Part shown: positions 48,740 through 57,996 of the stretch, piece after piece | How the letters are laid out: each line of letters opens with the position of its first letter | How positions within the stretch are numbered: the stretch's first letter is position 1 | Assembly: GCA_048264125.1 (NCBI GenBank) | Contig: JBLXDM010000003.1 | Span: 124,001 to 188,000 of the forward strand | Length of the DNA stretch: 64,000 bases | Direction: 5' to 3' | Source of the DNA: M1-B18 sp048264125 | Lineage (GTDB): Bacteria; Bacillota; Clostridia; Peptostreptococcales; Natronincolaceae | Translations under genes and position numbers: made by a program | Notes under the pieces: model-generated | Databases searched by the model: none | What the model was told of the DNA's origin: nothing | Seen by the model: only the letters and a program-made list of their open reading frames with translations

Positions 48740-50023
48740 ATGAGGAGTATTAAAGTTGGTCTGCTGGGCTATGGTAATATTGGCAGGGGAGTATGGGATA
48801 TTCTCCAAACGAACAATGCCACCATTACCCAGAACTGCGGATATGAAATAGAGCTGTCTAAAATATTGGTACAATCCCACAGAGACAGGGGAATAGCCCA
48901 GGAGCTATTCACCACCGATGCCTATGAAATATTAAATAATGATGAAATAGAGGTTGTTATAGAGCTGATTGGAGGGCTTTCTCCCGCCAAGGATTATATC
49001 CTAAGGGCTCTAAATAATAAAAAGCATGTTATAACTGCAAACAAGGCTGTTATAGCAACCTACGGTGACGAGCTTCTGAAGGCCGCCAAGGAAAAGGGCG
49101 TTTATTTATACTATGAGGGAAGCGTTGCCGGCGGAATTCCCATACTGGACAGTATTAGAGAAAGCCTTGCGGCCAATAAAATACAGGAGATAATGGGTAT
49201 TATTAATGGTACAACCAATTATATTCTCACAAAGATGACCCTAGAGGGCAGTGATTTTAAAACAGCCCTGGCAGAGGCCCAGGCAAAGGGCTATGCAGAG
49301 GCTGATCCCACCTCAGATGTGGAGGGCTTTGATGCTTCTTATAAGCTGTCCATACTCTCCTCCTTGGCCTTCAACACAAGCTTGCCGGTTGAGAGCATAT
49401 ACCGTGAGGGTATCAGCAAAATTACACCAATTGATATCGAATATGCACGAGAGCTGGGCTTTGTCATAAAGCTATTGGCCATCGGTAAGCAAAGGGCAGA
49501 TTCAATTGAGCTGAGGGTCCATCCTACATTAATTCCTGCCTATCACCCTCTGGCAGCAGTGAACGACGTGTACAATGGTATCTTTATCAATGGTAATGCA
49601 GTTGGAAATCTTATGTACTATGGTAAAGGCGCAGGCTCCTTGCCCACCGGCAGTGCTGTGGTAGGGGATCTTATCGCTATATTGAAAAAAATGTCCTGCA
49701 GATATGCAGCCCCTTCACTGGCGGCAGGATCTCAAAAAAATCTGCAGTCCATGGAGGCAACTGAAAGCGAATACTATATAAGGGTTATGGTGAAGGATAT
49801 TCCCGGTGTATTAGGAAAAATAGCCACCCTCTTTGGTAATAGCTCTGTAAGCCTCTCTACAGTTATTCAAAAGGGCGAAGGGGAGACTGTGGTCTCATTG
49901 GTATTCATCACCCATAAAACCATAGAATCCAGGATTCAGGAGGCCATAAAGGAAATTGAAAACATCAAAGAGGTATCTGAAATTGCCAATATCATACGTG
50001 TTGAAAATCATTATACAGCATAA
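48740..50023 (+). CDS. hom: Homoserine dehydrogenase
   Basis: 427-aa enzyme converting aspartate semialdehyde to homoserine for threonine and methionine. NAD(P)-binding VGLLGYGNIGRGVWDIL at the start; NGTTNYILTKM, the catalytic region, EGFDASYKLSILSSLAFNT; a C-terminal ACT domain (YYIRVMVKDIPGVLGKIATLFGNSSVSLSTVIQ) suggests threonine feedback. GGAGG lies eight bases before the ATG at 48740. It ends at a strong terminator. Confidence 0.93.
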   Translation: MRSIKVGLLGYGNIGRGVWDILQTNNATITQNCGYEIELSKILVQSHRDRGIAQELFTTDAYEILNNDEIEVVIELIGGLSPAKDYILRALNNKKHVITANKAVIATYGDELLKAAKEKGVYLYYEGSVAGGIPILDSIRESLAANKIQEIMGIINGTTNYILTKMTLEGSDFKTALAEAQAKGYAEADPTSDVEGFDASYKLSILSSLAFNTSLPVESIYREGISKITPIDIEYARELGFVIKLLAIGKQRADSIELRVHPTLIPAYHPLAAVNDVYNGIFINGNAVGNLMYYGKGAGSLPTGSAVVGDLIAILKKMSCRYAAPSLAAGSQKNLQSMEATESEYYIRVMVKDIPGVLGKIATLFGNSSVSLSTVIQKGEGETVVSLVFITHKTIESRIQEAIKEIENIKEVSEIANIIRVENHYTA

Positions 50024-50052
50024 AAGCATTAAATATACTGCTCTACAATCTT

Positions 50053-50089
50053 AAAAGCATGCAATTGCTCAATTGCATGCTTTTTTTTT
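50053..50089 (+). terminator. Terminator of homoserine dehydrogenase
   Basis: Perfect 15-bp stem AAAAGCATGCAATTG / CAATTGCATGCTTTT, then nine or more T. Confidence 0.9.
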
Positions 50090-50252
50090 CCATTTATTTA
50101 GAGCATTATTTCCGTAAGCTTACAGGTAGACATAATTTACCACAAAAATAATTGAATAAATATTTTTGTTAAGTGTTAGACAAGCTTTTATTGGGTACAT
50201 AATTACTAGTACGCCGATGATTTGCCATAAACGAAATTTAAGGAGGGGTCAC

Positions 50253-51116
50253 ATGCATACTTCATCGAATGCAATTATTGGTCATGTAGAGCTTCGAACA
50301 TCTAATTTAGACTTAGCCTTAAATTATTATCAAAAGCTATTGGGCTTTAGACTTATTCAACAGACTAATGATAAGGCATATCTATCTGCAGCTGGTACTT
50401 TCCCTGCGCAAATAGTATTAAAGCTTTTGCCGGAGGCCACTGACAAACCCTACAGAACCACAGGTCTTTATCACCTGGCCATCAGATTACCTAATAGGAG
50501 AGAAATGGCTCTGTTGCTAAAAAGAATGTTAGATAATAACATCTCTTTATTGGGCTTATCTGATCATACCGTAAGTGAGGCAATCTATCTAAACGATCCG
50601 GATGAAAACGGAATTGAGATATACTGTGATCGTCCAAGGGAGCAATGGTCCTTGGATGGAACTAAGATTAACATGAGTGCAAAGCACCTATCACCTAAGG
50701 ATTTATTGATAGAGCTTCAAAACAAGGAGAACTGGATTGGAATGCATCCCGAAGCCGCCATAGGTCATATTCACCTGCAGGTTTCTGATCTGGCAGCATG
50801 TGAGGATTTTTATAATAAAATTCTCGGACTTAATATCACACAAAAAAATCATCCTGGTGCCCTTTTCTTCGCAGCCGGCGATTACCATCATCATATAGCC
50901 TGTAATACCTGGAGCAGCAAGGGGGCTCCCCCACCGCCTGAGAATACTGTGGGTATGGAGGAATTTTCTATAGTCTTTCCAGATCGTCTGCTGCTGATGG
51001 CTGCGCTTAATCGGGCTGTTGATTCCGGGTTGCTGAGCTCCAATGAAATAGATCCAGAGGTCAACACCTTCAGGATATGTGACCCCAGCGGAAACAGAAT
51101 ACTATTAACGATATAG
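50253..51116 (+). CDS. Two-domain VOC/glyoxalase protein (CatE-like)
   Basis: 287-aa protein with two vicinal-oxygen-chelate domains: IGHVELRTSNLDLALNYYQKLLGFRLI and IGHIHLQVSDLAACEDFYNKILGLNI. Metal ligands H (IGHVEL, IGHIHL), H in YHLAIRLP and HHIACNTW, and E in NGIEIYCDRPREQW and related. The layout matches catechol-2,3-dioxygenase-like CatE. AGGAGGGG fixes the ATG; the frame upstream is not used. Confidence 0.8.
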   Translation: MHTSSNAIIGHVELRTSNLDLALNYYQKLLGFRLIQQTNDKAYLSAAGTFPAQIVLKLLPEATDKPYRTTGLYHLAIRLPNRREMALLLKRMLDNNISLLGLSDHTVSEAIYLNDPDENGIEIYCDRPREQWSLDGTKINMSAKHLSPKDLLIELQNKENWIGMHPEAAIGHIHLQVSDLAACEDFYNKILGLNITQKNHPGALFFAAGDYHHHIACNTWSSKGAPPPPENTVGMEEFSIVFPDRLLLMAALNRAVDSGLLSSNEIDPEVNTFRICDPSGNRILLTI

Positions 51117-51125
51117 CAAAGCTGA

Positions 51126-51151
51126 AAAAAACCACTTTTAAAGTGGTTTTT
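51126..51151. terminator. Bidirectional terminator
   Basis: AAAAACCACTTT/TAAAGTGGTTTTT stem with T runs both ways, between the converging VOC and YbjQ genes. Confidence 0.85.
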
Positions 51152-51162
51152 GGGGGCTATTG

Positions 51163-51483
51163 CTATTTATTCTTTAATTTTACAGCTGTACCATATGCCA
51201 GTACCTCTGCAGCCCCCTGCATTACAGCAGAGGTTGAAAGTCTAACATTTAATATCGCATCTGCCCCCATTTTTTCAGCATCCCTTTTCATTAATTCCAG
51301 TGCAATGTCCCTAGCTTCATTTATCATTTCAGTATATTCCGTAAGCTCTCCGCCTACTATGTGTCTAAGGCCTGCCATCAAATCCTTTCCTATGTGCTTA
51401 GCCCTAATGGTGCTGCCCTTTGCCAGTCCCAGAATTTCAGAAACCTCCTTGCCCGGTACCTCCGTAATGTTTGATATAATCAT
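51163..51483 (-). CDS. YbjQ/UPF0145 family protein
   Basis: 106-aa protein of the heavy-metal-binding-like UPF0145 family: ISNITEVPGKEVSEILGLAKGSTIRAKHIGKDLMAGLRHIVGGELTEYTEMINEARD, then ADAILNVRLSTSAVMQGAAEVLAYGTAV. It forms a pentamer in relatives; function unknown. Confidence 0.88.
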   Translation of the reverse strand: MIISNITEVPGKEVSEILGLAKGSTIRAKHIGKDLMAGLRHIVGGELTEYTEMINEARDIALELMKRDAEKMGADAILNVRLSTSAVMQGAAEVLAYGTAVKLKNK

Positions 51484-51525
51484 CTTAAATCACTCCATCC
51501 TTTATATTTTTTGGTCAGTAATAAT

Positions 51526-52563
51526 TTATGTTAAAATCTCCTCCACCATTACTTGATAGCGCTTATTATTAACCCTTACAATAAAGCTACGAGGATCTGC
51601 GCTGGTATGCCTCCGATCAAACTCGTTAATTAATTCACCAATTTCTTCATGCTGCTCTATGTACATTTGCCTTGCCTCTTCCAGGGTTATGCTTTTAAAG
51701 CGTAGCTTATTTCCAGGTCTTAGCTGTGCAAGATAAGGAATATCTACAGAAATTACATTTGCAATTTTTGTATAGCCCCCCGTCGTCTGCCTATCCGCCA
51801 TCATAATTATAGGATTCCCATGTCCCGGCACCTGTATAGCTCCAAGATTGATGCCACCGGATATAATATCTGCTCCAGAGGTATGCTTGATCATTGGTCC
51901 CTCCAAACGGTAGCCCATCCTATCACATTGGTTTGCAAGCGTATATTCACTGTTTAAAAAGACCTCAAGCCCCTCATCTGTAAAACGCTGATCCTCCGGT
52001 CCCAATATTATCCTCGCAACATAGCTCTCTGCATAATCCGGTATCATGGCAGAAGGGATTTTTCTGAAGCCCAGAGGTTTTTCAGAAGTCTTTATCGGTA
52101 TTTCATCTCCTTCCTTCAGCTGCCTCCCCTTAAAGCCGCCAAAGCCCCCTCTTAAATAGGTGGAGCTGCTTCCCATTATTGGCGGTACATCGAAGCCACC
52201 CGCTACAGATAGATAGGCTCTACAACCGCTTTTTGCCATACCTATAGTCAGAATATCTCCCCTACTTACTCTTATGCTTTCATAGGCTCTTACCTCTGTG
52301 CCATTCAACAGCATTGGAAAGTCTCCACCTGCTAATCCTATGTTGGTACTGCAGCTGAATTCAATCGTTGGTCCCATGAGGGTAATTTCCAATGCCGCCT
52401 CCGCTGGGTCATTACCCACCAATATATTTGCCAGCTTAAGGGAATACTGATCCATCGCCCCTGCCACCGGTATGCCATATTGCTGATGTCCCCGTCTGCC
52501 TTCGTCCTGAAGGGTAGTTAGTAGTCCTGGCTTAATGATACTGATACATGTCAAGCTACTCAC
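51526..52563 (-). CDS. pxpC: 5-oxoprolinase subunit C (PxpC)
   Basis: 345-aa subunit of the ATP-dependent 5-oxoprolinase complex, AHS2 family. Seen: IIKPGLLTTLQDEGRRGHQQYGIPVAGAMDQYSLKLANILVGN, GAIQVPGHGNPIIMMADRQTTGGYTKIA. It follows PxpB with an 8-bp overlap. Last gene of the operon. Confidence 0.92.
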   Translation of the reverse strand: MSSLTCISIIKPGLLTTLQDEGRRGHQQYGIPVAGAMDQYSLKLANILVGNDPAEAALEITLMGPTIEFSCSTNIGLAGGDFPMLLNGTEVRAYESIRVSRGDILTIGMAKSGCRAYLSVAGGFDVPPIMGSSSTYLRGGFGGFKGRQLKEGDEIPIKTSEKPLGFRKIPSAMIPDYAESYVARIILGPEDQRFTDEGLEVFLNSEYTLANQCDRMGYRLEGPMIKHTSGADIISGGINLGAIQVPGHGNPIIMMADRQTTGGYTKIANVISVDIPYLAQLRPGNKLRFKSITLEEARQMYIEQHEEIGELINEFDRRHTSADPRSFIVRVNNKRYQVMVEEILT

Positions 52564-53299
52564 TTCCCTTCCTATAGCTTATTCTTAAGCTATAGCTATT
52601 TTCATCGACGGCTGCCTTTATGCTGTTGTATTCCTGCTGGTTGATGACATAAAACCTAATATATTGCCCGGCCTTTAGTAAAACAGGAGGCTCCCTATAT
52701 GGGTCAAACAGCTTAATGGGTGTCCTTCCGATCAACTGCCAGCCTCCGGGGCTATCAATAGGATAAACCCCCGTCTGATTCCCTGCAATACCAACGGAGC
52801 CTGCAGGTATTTTTTCTCTTGGAACCTCTAATCTTGGTGTGGCAATTCCTTCGGACATACCGCCTAAATAGGGGAAGCCTGGAGTAAAGCCCAGCATATA
52901 TATCAAATATTCTCCACTAGAATGAATAGAGATTACTTCTTCTGCTGTAATTCCATTATGCTTGGCAACCTGCTCCAAATCCGGCCCAGCCTCACCACCA
53001 TAAAGCACGGGAATATGAACAATCTCAACAGCGGATACTTCAGCTACAAGACTCTGCTCCTCCAATGCGCTAATGCTATCTACTAGCTTTTTATAGCTGG
53101 TTTTTAGTGGATTATATAATATCATAAGGGTGGTATACGTAGGGATAATTTCTTCTATTCCTTCAATCTCTTCGCGTTGATCTTCAATTATATTATGGAG
53201 CCCCTTAATTCTAAAATGGGTATCAACAGATATACTCATACCCGCCTCTACTATAACACCATTATCTCCATAAGGAGCATACCGAAACATCTGAGGCAT
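52556..53299 (-). CDS. pxpB: 5-oxoprolinase subunit B (PxpB, KipI-like)
   Basis: 247-aa AHS1-family subunit. APYGDNGVIVEAG at the start, IHSSGEYLIYMLGFTPGFPYLGGM, VPAGSVGIAGNQTGVYPIDSPGGWQLIGRTP. Between pxpA and pxpC. Confidence 0.92.
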   Translation of the reverse strand: MPQMFRYAPYGDNGVIVEAGMSISVDTHFRIKGLHNIIEDQREEIEGIEEIIPTYTTLMILYNPLKTSYKKLVDSISALEEQSLVAEVSAVEIVHIPVLYGGEAGPDLEQVAKHNGITAEEVISIHSSGEYLIYMLGFTPGFPYLGGMSEGIATPRLEVPREKIPAGSVGIAGNQTGVYPIDSPGGWQLIGRTPIKLFDPYREPPVLLKAGQYIRFYVINQQEYNSIKAAVDENSYSLRISYRKGSE

Positions 53300-53318
53300 A
53301 AAAACTCCCCCAATCCTA

Positions 53319-54077
53319 TTATTTTAAAGCCCTAAAGACTATTCCCTGCTCTAATGCGGCTTCCCTTAGGGCTACAGCAAATTCCAGCGCTGTAGGGTTA
53401 TCTCCATGAATGCATATAGTATCGGCGGTAATAGTCAGTGCTTCTCCCTCAATCGTAGCAACGGTCTTGTTTCTCACCATTTCTGTAACCCTTTTGATGC
53501 ATAGGTCCTTATCATGGATAACAGCTCCCGATATACCTCTAGCCACAAGATTTCCGTCTCTGCTATAGGCTCTGTCTGCAAAGACCTCACTGGCAGCCCT
53601 TAGTCCCAGCTCCTCAGCAGCCCTTATCATCATGGAGTTTGCCAAACCAACAAATATCAATTCTGGATTTACATCATAGATGGCCTCCGCAATGCCTCTT
53701 GCCAGTTGATAATCCTTAGCAGCCATGTTGTATAAAGCCCCATGGGGCTTTACATGCTGCATTACTCCGCCATGGGCTGTAACAAAGGACTGCAGGGCTC
53801 CCAGCTGATACATAACATAAACCTTAGCCTCCTGTGGCGTAACAGCCATGCTTCTGCGACCAAAGCCCATAATATCTGGAAGTCCCGGATGAGCACCAAT
53901 TGCTACATTGTTTTTAAGGGCTAATTCTACAGTTCTGTTCATAATAATCGGATCACCTGCATGATAGCCACAGGCAATATTGGCAGATGTAACTAATTCC
54001 AACAGCCCTTCATCATTGCCAACGCTATAGCTGCCAAAGCCCTCTCCCATATCACAATTCAAATCGACATACAGCAT
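53319..54077 (-). CDS. pxpA: 5-oxoprolinase subunit A (PxpA, LamB/YcsF)
   Basis: 252-aa subunit. DLNCDMGEGFGSYSVGNDEGLLELVTSANIACGYHAGDP, the GAHPGLPDIMGFGRR motif and VKPHGALYNMA are the family marks. PxpA hydrolyses the phosphorylated oxoproline. It starts 21 bp after the D-glutamate cyclase part 2 gene. Confidence 0.93.
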   Translation of the reverse strand: MLYVDLNCDMGEGFGSYSVGNDEGLLELVTSANIACGYHAGDPIIMNRTVELALKNNVAIGAHPGLPDIMGFGRRSMAVTPQEAKVYVMYQLGALQSFVTAHGGVMQHVKPHGALYNMAAKDYQLARGIAEAIYDVNPELIFVGLANSMMIRAAEELGLRAASEVFADRAYSRDGNLVARGISGAVIHDKDLCIKRVTEMVRNKTVATIEGEALTITADTICIHGDNPTALEFAVALREAALEQGIVFRALK

Positions 54078-54098
54078 GCTTCCTCTCCTCCCATAACG

Positions 54099-54989
54099 TC
54101 AGCAGACCTCTTCCTCTAAATCACTTATTGCATCGGCTACAATCTCCCTTAGCCCCCTTAAGACCTCCAGGTTTACCTGCAGGCTCAAGCCATCTACCGT
54201 ACATTCACGCTTTTTACTACAACCATCTACAGCTCCTGCAGCCACCATTTCCTTAAGCATCTCAACCTCTTCATCCACAGTATGCAGCAAAGGCTTTGAT
54301 GCCAATATAGATAGGGCGGCAGCGATACCATGGCCTCCCCAATTTGAAACCCCTGCTATAATCAAATATTCAGCTGCTGTTACGGCGCTTATTTTATCAC
54401 CATTGGCTACCAGCGCCTTAATTGAGTCTTTTACTTTGCCCATGCCCATTTCATTGCCTCCGTCACCGACTGCTATAGTTACTATGCCCCTTTTCTCAGC
54501 CAATAAAAATAGCGAATCAGTATTTGGCACCAGCTGGGAGATATCCTCACCCCTCATGGAATAGCACCTTCCGTCGGCAGCCCTTCCGGGTCTTTCCACC
54601 GATACAATATGTGAGGGTGAATATACCTCCAGTAGATGACTACAGGCGTCCTCAGCCCCCTCATGGGGTATTGTTATAATAGGTGCCTTAAGTCCCAATA
54701 CCCTACAGCAGACCTCCACCAAATTAGCGGAGTATTCATCCGTTATAAATATGATCTCCTTACCTAATTGCACCAAAGAGCTTGCAAGAGATGCTGCTCC
54801 CATCGGCCCATCGGTTTCACCCATCATTGCAGCCTTAATGCAAAAGCCGGTAACGATCAATATTTTATCCCCCAGCAATAAGGATTTAGCCGCAGCTACC
54901 AAATCTCCCGCCTGTACTGCGGTACTCAGGCCCCTTCCGCCTGCATCTGCTCCTATCAATTCTTCTATCTGTGCGATTGGATTAGTCAT
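54099..54989 (-). CDS. DUF4392, D-glutamate cyclase-like C-terminal domain protein
   Basis: 296-aa protein matching the DUF4392 half of the eukaryotic D-glutamate cyclase DGLUCY. Seen: VTGFCIKAAMMGETDGPMGAASLASSLVQLGKEIIFITDEYSA, EKRGIVTIAVGDGGNEMGMGKV and SNWGGHGIAAALSILA. The ATG shares a base with the stop of the DUF1445 gene (TGATG). Together with it, it should turn D-glutamate into 5-oxo-D-proline. Confidence 0.82.
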   Translation of the reverse strand: MTNPIAQIEELIGADAGGRGLSTAVQAGDLVAAAKSLLLGDKILIVTGFCIKAAMMGETDGPMGAASLASSLVQLGKEIIFITDEYSANLVEVCCRVLGLKAPIITIPHEGAEDACSHLLEVYSPSHIVSVERPGRAADGRCYSMRGEDISQLVPNTDSLFLLAEKRGIVTIAVGDGGNEMGMGKVKDSIKALVANGDKISAVTAAEYLIIAGVSNWGGHGIAAALSILASKPLLHTVDEEVEMLKEMVAAGAVDGCSKKRECTVDGLSLQVNLEVLRGLREIVADAISDLEEEVC

Positions 54990-55777
54990 CAAAGCCCCTT
55001 CAGCTCCTCGTCCTTAATATCGGTAATAAACATATGTCCGGGGGCATGGGTTATAACTATTTCAGGCCTTGCCCTCATAATAGCTGCCTGAGGTGTTACA
55101 CCACAGCCCCAAAACACTGGCACTTCTCCCTTGTGTATTGTAACTGCGTCACCGAAATCAGGCTTATTAATATTCTTTATTCCTATTTCCTCAGGGCTTC
55201 CCCAGTGAATTGGCCCTCCATGAACCTTTGGATATTTTTCAGTTGCTTCAATAGCCTTAGCTACCAATTCCTCAGGCATTGGCCTCATGCTTACAACCAT
55301 AGGTCCATTGAAAATCCCTGCCGGCCGGCATTCTATATTGGTAATATACATAGGCACATTTCTCTTCTCCTCTATATGTCTTATTGGAACCCCTGCCTTA
55401 CTTAAAGCATTTTCAAAGGTAAAGCTGCAGCCAATTAAGAAGGAGACCATATCATCCGTACAGTATGTGGTAATATCCTGTACCTCCTCCTCCAGCACTC
55501 CATCTCGATAGATTCGATAGAGGGGAATGTCGGTCCTGATATCTCCTGTAGCGGCTGTTAAAAGCGGAGTAAAATCCCCCTTTTCGCAGACGTCTAATAT
55601 TGGACAGGGTTTTGGATTTCTCTGACAGAAGAGAAAAAAGTCAAAGGCATATTTCGAGGGCAATATGACCAGATTTGCCTGAGCATACCCCGGTGCCATT
55701 GCAGGTGTAGGGCCTGTCCACAGCTTATTTCTTATGGCTTCCCTAGCCAGTAATCCCGTTTCTAATAGCATGTTCAT
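54989..55777 (-). CDS. DUF1445, D-glutamate cyclase-like N-terminal domain protein
   Basis: 262-aa hydrolyase-like protein. AREAIRNKLWTGPTPAMAPGYAQANLVILPSKYAFDFFLFCQRNPKPCPILDV, then IGCSFTFENALSKAGVPIRHIEE, and VFWGCGVTPQAAIM..HAPGHMFITD are family marks. GGAGGG selects the ATG at 55777. First gene of the five-gene D-glutamate and oxoproline operon. Confidence 0.85.
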   Translation of the reverse strand: MNMLLETGLLAREAIRNKLWTGPTPAMAPGYAQANLVILPSKYAFDFFLFCQRNPKPCPILDVCEKGDFTPLLTAATGDIRTDIPLYRIYRDGVLEEEVQDITTYCTDDMVSFLIGCSFTFENALSKAGVPIRHIEEKRNVPMYITNIECRPAGIFNGPMVVSMRPMPEELVAKAIEATEKYPKVHGGPIHWGSPEEIGIKNINKPDFGDAVTIHKGEVPVFWGCGVTPQAAIMRARPEIVITHAPGHMFITDIKDEELKGL

Positions 55778-55795
55778 CCCTCCATTAACGATCAA

Positions 55796-56449
55796 ATTTT
55801 ATCTATTAATGATATATTCAACAGCAAATTGTCGACTCCTTTTTTAACACAATTTTAATATTTATGAGGATTAATATTAAGCTTACTTAACAAAGGCCTA
55901 TATTTATTACAGACTGGTAATTATTAAGGATTTAATGAATAAGAAGCTTAAAGCTCTTCTATAAATATTGTACTACTATTTTTATAGGGGGGAAACCCCC
56001 ATAATATCCCCCATGTCTAAGAAATTTGAAAATCATAGTTTCCTAGCCATAAATGAAAATCAAATGCATAATATTTCATTGTAGTGTATATTTATTTACA
56101 AGATTAAATGCCTAAACAATTTAATTTTTATAATTTTCAGTCAATAATGAGTTTTTCGGTAGTTATCTGTAGGTTTTTGTTGGTAATGTAGTATAAATAG
56201 TTAATGACAGTTTTTAAACCTTGTACCGTATCTCGATAAACTCCTCTCAAACTGCACTTCACCTACTTAGAAAAATGAAAGCTAATATTTGCTAACAGTC
56301 AATTTTGCTAATAAGTAGTTGACTTTACGCTCAATTTGTGGATAATTATTATTTATAGGACAATATATTAATAAAAGGTAATAATTAATTAATGTGTCTG
56401 ATACGGGTTAGTAATAATCCGTTAAGAATAAATTAAAGGGGGAAAAAAG
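55796..56449. promoter_or_regulatory. Divergent control region, oxoproline operon and TRAP operon
   Basis: 654 bp without a plausible gene. A good promoter TTGACT (56319-56324), 17 bp, ATAATT (56342-56347) faces the transporter. GCTAA occurs at 56281, 56291 and 56307, the last two as TTTGCTAA 16 bp apart, just upstream of that promoter; these are possible regulator sites. G-rich/C-rich stretches at 55987-56013 can pair. Confidence 0.5.
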
Positions 56450-57442
56450 ATGAATAAAAAACTATTTGCTTTTTTAATGGTGGCTATTTTATTGGTTTCT
56501 GTTATGGCAGGCTGCACAAGTAAGCCAGAGCAGGGTACAGAGGCACCACAGGCTGAAACTACTTATATTTCAATAGCTACCGGCGGAACTTCTGGAACCT
56601 ATTATCCACTAGGGGGAGCTATGGCTAAGATTTTTAATGACAACGTAGCGGGTGTTGTAGCAAATGCTCAAGCAACAGGCGCTTCTGTAGAAAACATGGG
56701 CTTAGTTTCACAGGGCGAGGCGGAGATTGCTTTAATACAAAACGATATAACCTTCTACGCCTACAATGGAACAGAGGTTTATGAGGGCAAAGATAAGATA
56801 ACTAATGTAAAAGGTATGGCTATGCTATATCCTGAGGTTATTCAAATCGTAGCCTTAAAGGGTTCTAACATCAATTCCGTAGAGGACTTAAAGGGCAAAA
56901 AGGTTGCTATTGGTGCCCCTGGCTCCGGTGCTGAAGCCAATGCAAGACAAATCCTTGCATCCCACGGTCTAGCCTACGAGGATCTAGGAAAGGCTGACTT
57001 CTTGTCCTTTGCCGAAGCAGCTGATCAATTAAAGAACAAGCAAATTGATGCGGCTTTCGTAACAGCTGGTCTTCCAACTTCTGCGATTACTGAGGTTGCT
57101 CAAACAACCGATATCGTTATTGTTCCTATCACCTCTGCTAAAATTGCTGAGCTAGGCCAACAGTATAGCTTCTATACCGAAGTAACCGTACCAGGCGGTA
57201 CTTACAAAGGGCAAGATGCCGATGTTACTACTACTGCCGTTATGGCTATGCTGATAGTTCAAGATGAGCTTTCAGAGGATTTCGTATATGAACTTACTAA
57301 GGCTATGTTCGAAAACAGACAAACCATAATTGATACCCACTCCAGAGGTAATGATATTACCTTAGAAACAGCACTTAAGGGCATGCCTATAGACGTTCAC
57401 CCCGGTGCTCAAAAATACTACACCGAAAAAGGAATTAAATAA
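56450..57442 (+). CDS. TAXI-family TRAP transporter substrate-binding protein
   Basis: 330-aa lipoprotein: signal peptide MNKKLFAFLMVAILLVSVMAGC with a lipobox, then TAXI family core SIATGGTSGTYYPLGGAMAKIFND, NDITFYAYNGTEVYEG, KVAIGAPGSGAEANARQIL. It captures a small organic acid outside the cell; glutamate or oxoproline is likely given the divergent operon. AAAGGGGG precedes the ATG. Confidence 0.92.
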   Translation: MNKKLFAFLMVAILLVSVMAGCTSKPEQGTEAPQAETTYISIATGGTSGTYYPLGGAMAKIFNDNVAGVVANAQATGASVENMGLVSQGEAEIALIQNDITFYAYNGTEVYEGKDKITNVKGMAMLYPEVIQIVALKGSNINSVEDLKGKKVAIGAPGSGAEANARQILASHGLAYEDLGKADFLSFAEAADQLKNKQIDAAFVTAGLPTSAITEVAQTTDIVIVPITSAKIAELGQQYSFYTEVTVPGGTYKGQDADVTTTAVMAMLIVQDELSEDFVYELTKAMFENRQTIIDTHSRGNDITLETALKGMPIDVHPGAQKYYTEKGIK

Positions 57443-57456
57443 TTAAGGCTTTTATT

Positions 57457-57503
57457 AAGGAGGTTAAGGTATTGGGGCTGTGCCCCAATACCTTATTAAC
57501 TAA
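57457..57503 (+). promoter_or_regulatory. Hairpin between ribosome site and start codon
   Basis: AAGGAGG (57457-57463) is 40 nt from the DUF1850 ATG, but a perfect 12-bp hairpin (57466-57477 with 57483-57494) fills 29 of these. Folding the hairpin leaves an 11-nt spacing. The same stem could slow transcription or protect the mRNA end of the binding-protein gene. Confidence 0.55.
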
Positions 57504-57995
57504 ATGAAAATCAGAGGAATCGTATTAATAGGAATTATTTTAATTATCGCTTTTATACTGGCTTTTCCAATTAACCGTTTGACTGCAGTTGATTATATGA
57601 CAGGCGAGATCCTTACAGACTGGAGAGTTAGCGCTGAGGATAGCTTTACTATTCGCTTTACTCATTCGGTAATGCTTACACCGGTTTATGAGATTTACAG
57701 TATTAATGATCAAATGGAAATTGTCTTAACAGAAACACTATTTTATTCATATGGTGCTGGGCTGCCTGAGAATACAATATATGATTTTGAAATGACGGAA
57801 AGTGGTTTTCGTATTTATAACATAAATAAAAAACTGGATACACTGGTTTATAGAACCGGTGCTACAGTTGCTAATCATACTTTTATTATGAATAAAATAG
57901 AAATCCCATTTTTAGCATTTTCCGAACCACAAGCTGCAGTAGAATTCAAAATTGTGTCAAGACCGCTAATTGTATTTCTTATGAGGAGGTATTAA
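57504..57995 (+). CDS. DUF1850 protein of TRAP operon
   Basis: 163-aa protein with one N-terminal membrane segment (GIVLIGIILIIAFILAFPI) and a beta-rich extracellular part, with FTIRFTHSVMLTPVYEIYSI typical of DUF1850. It is found between TAXI binding protein and permease in such operons; function unknown. It ends one base before the permease start. Confidence 0.8.
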   Translation: MKIRGIVLIGIILIIAFILAFPINRLTAVDYMTGEILTDWRVSAEDSFTIRFTHSVMLTPVYEIYSINDQMEIVLTETLFYSYGAGLPENTIYDFEMTESGFRIYNINKKLDTLVYRTGATVANHTFIMNKIEIPFLAFSEPQAAVEFKIVSRPLIVFLMRRY

Positions 57996-57996
57996 C

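Noticed and set aside
48540..48740. T-box or other riboswitch before homoserine dehydrogenase
   Set aside because: No T-box sequence, specifier loop or terminator/antiterminator pair was seen.
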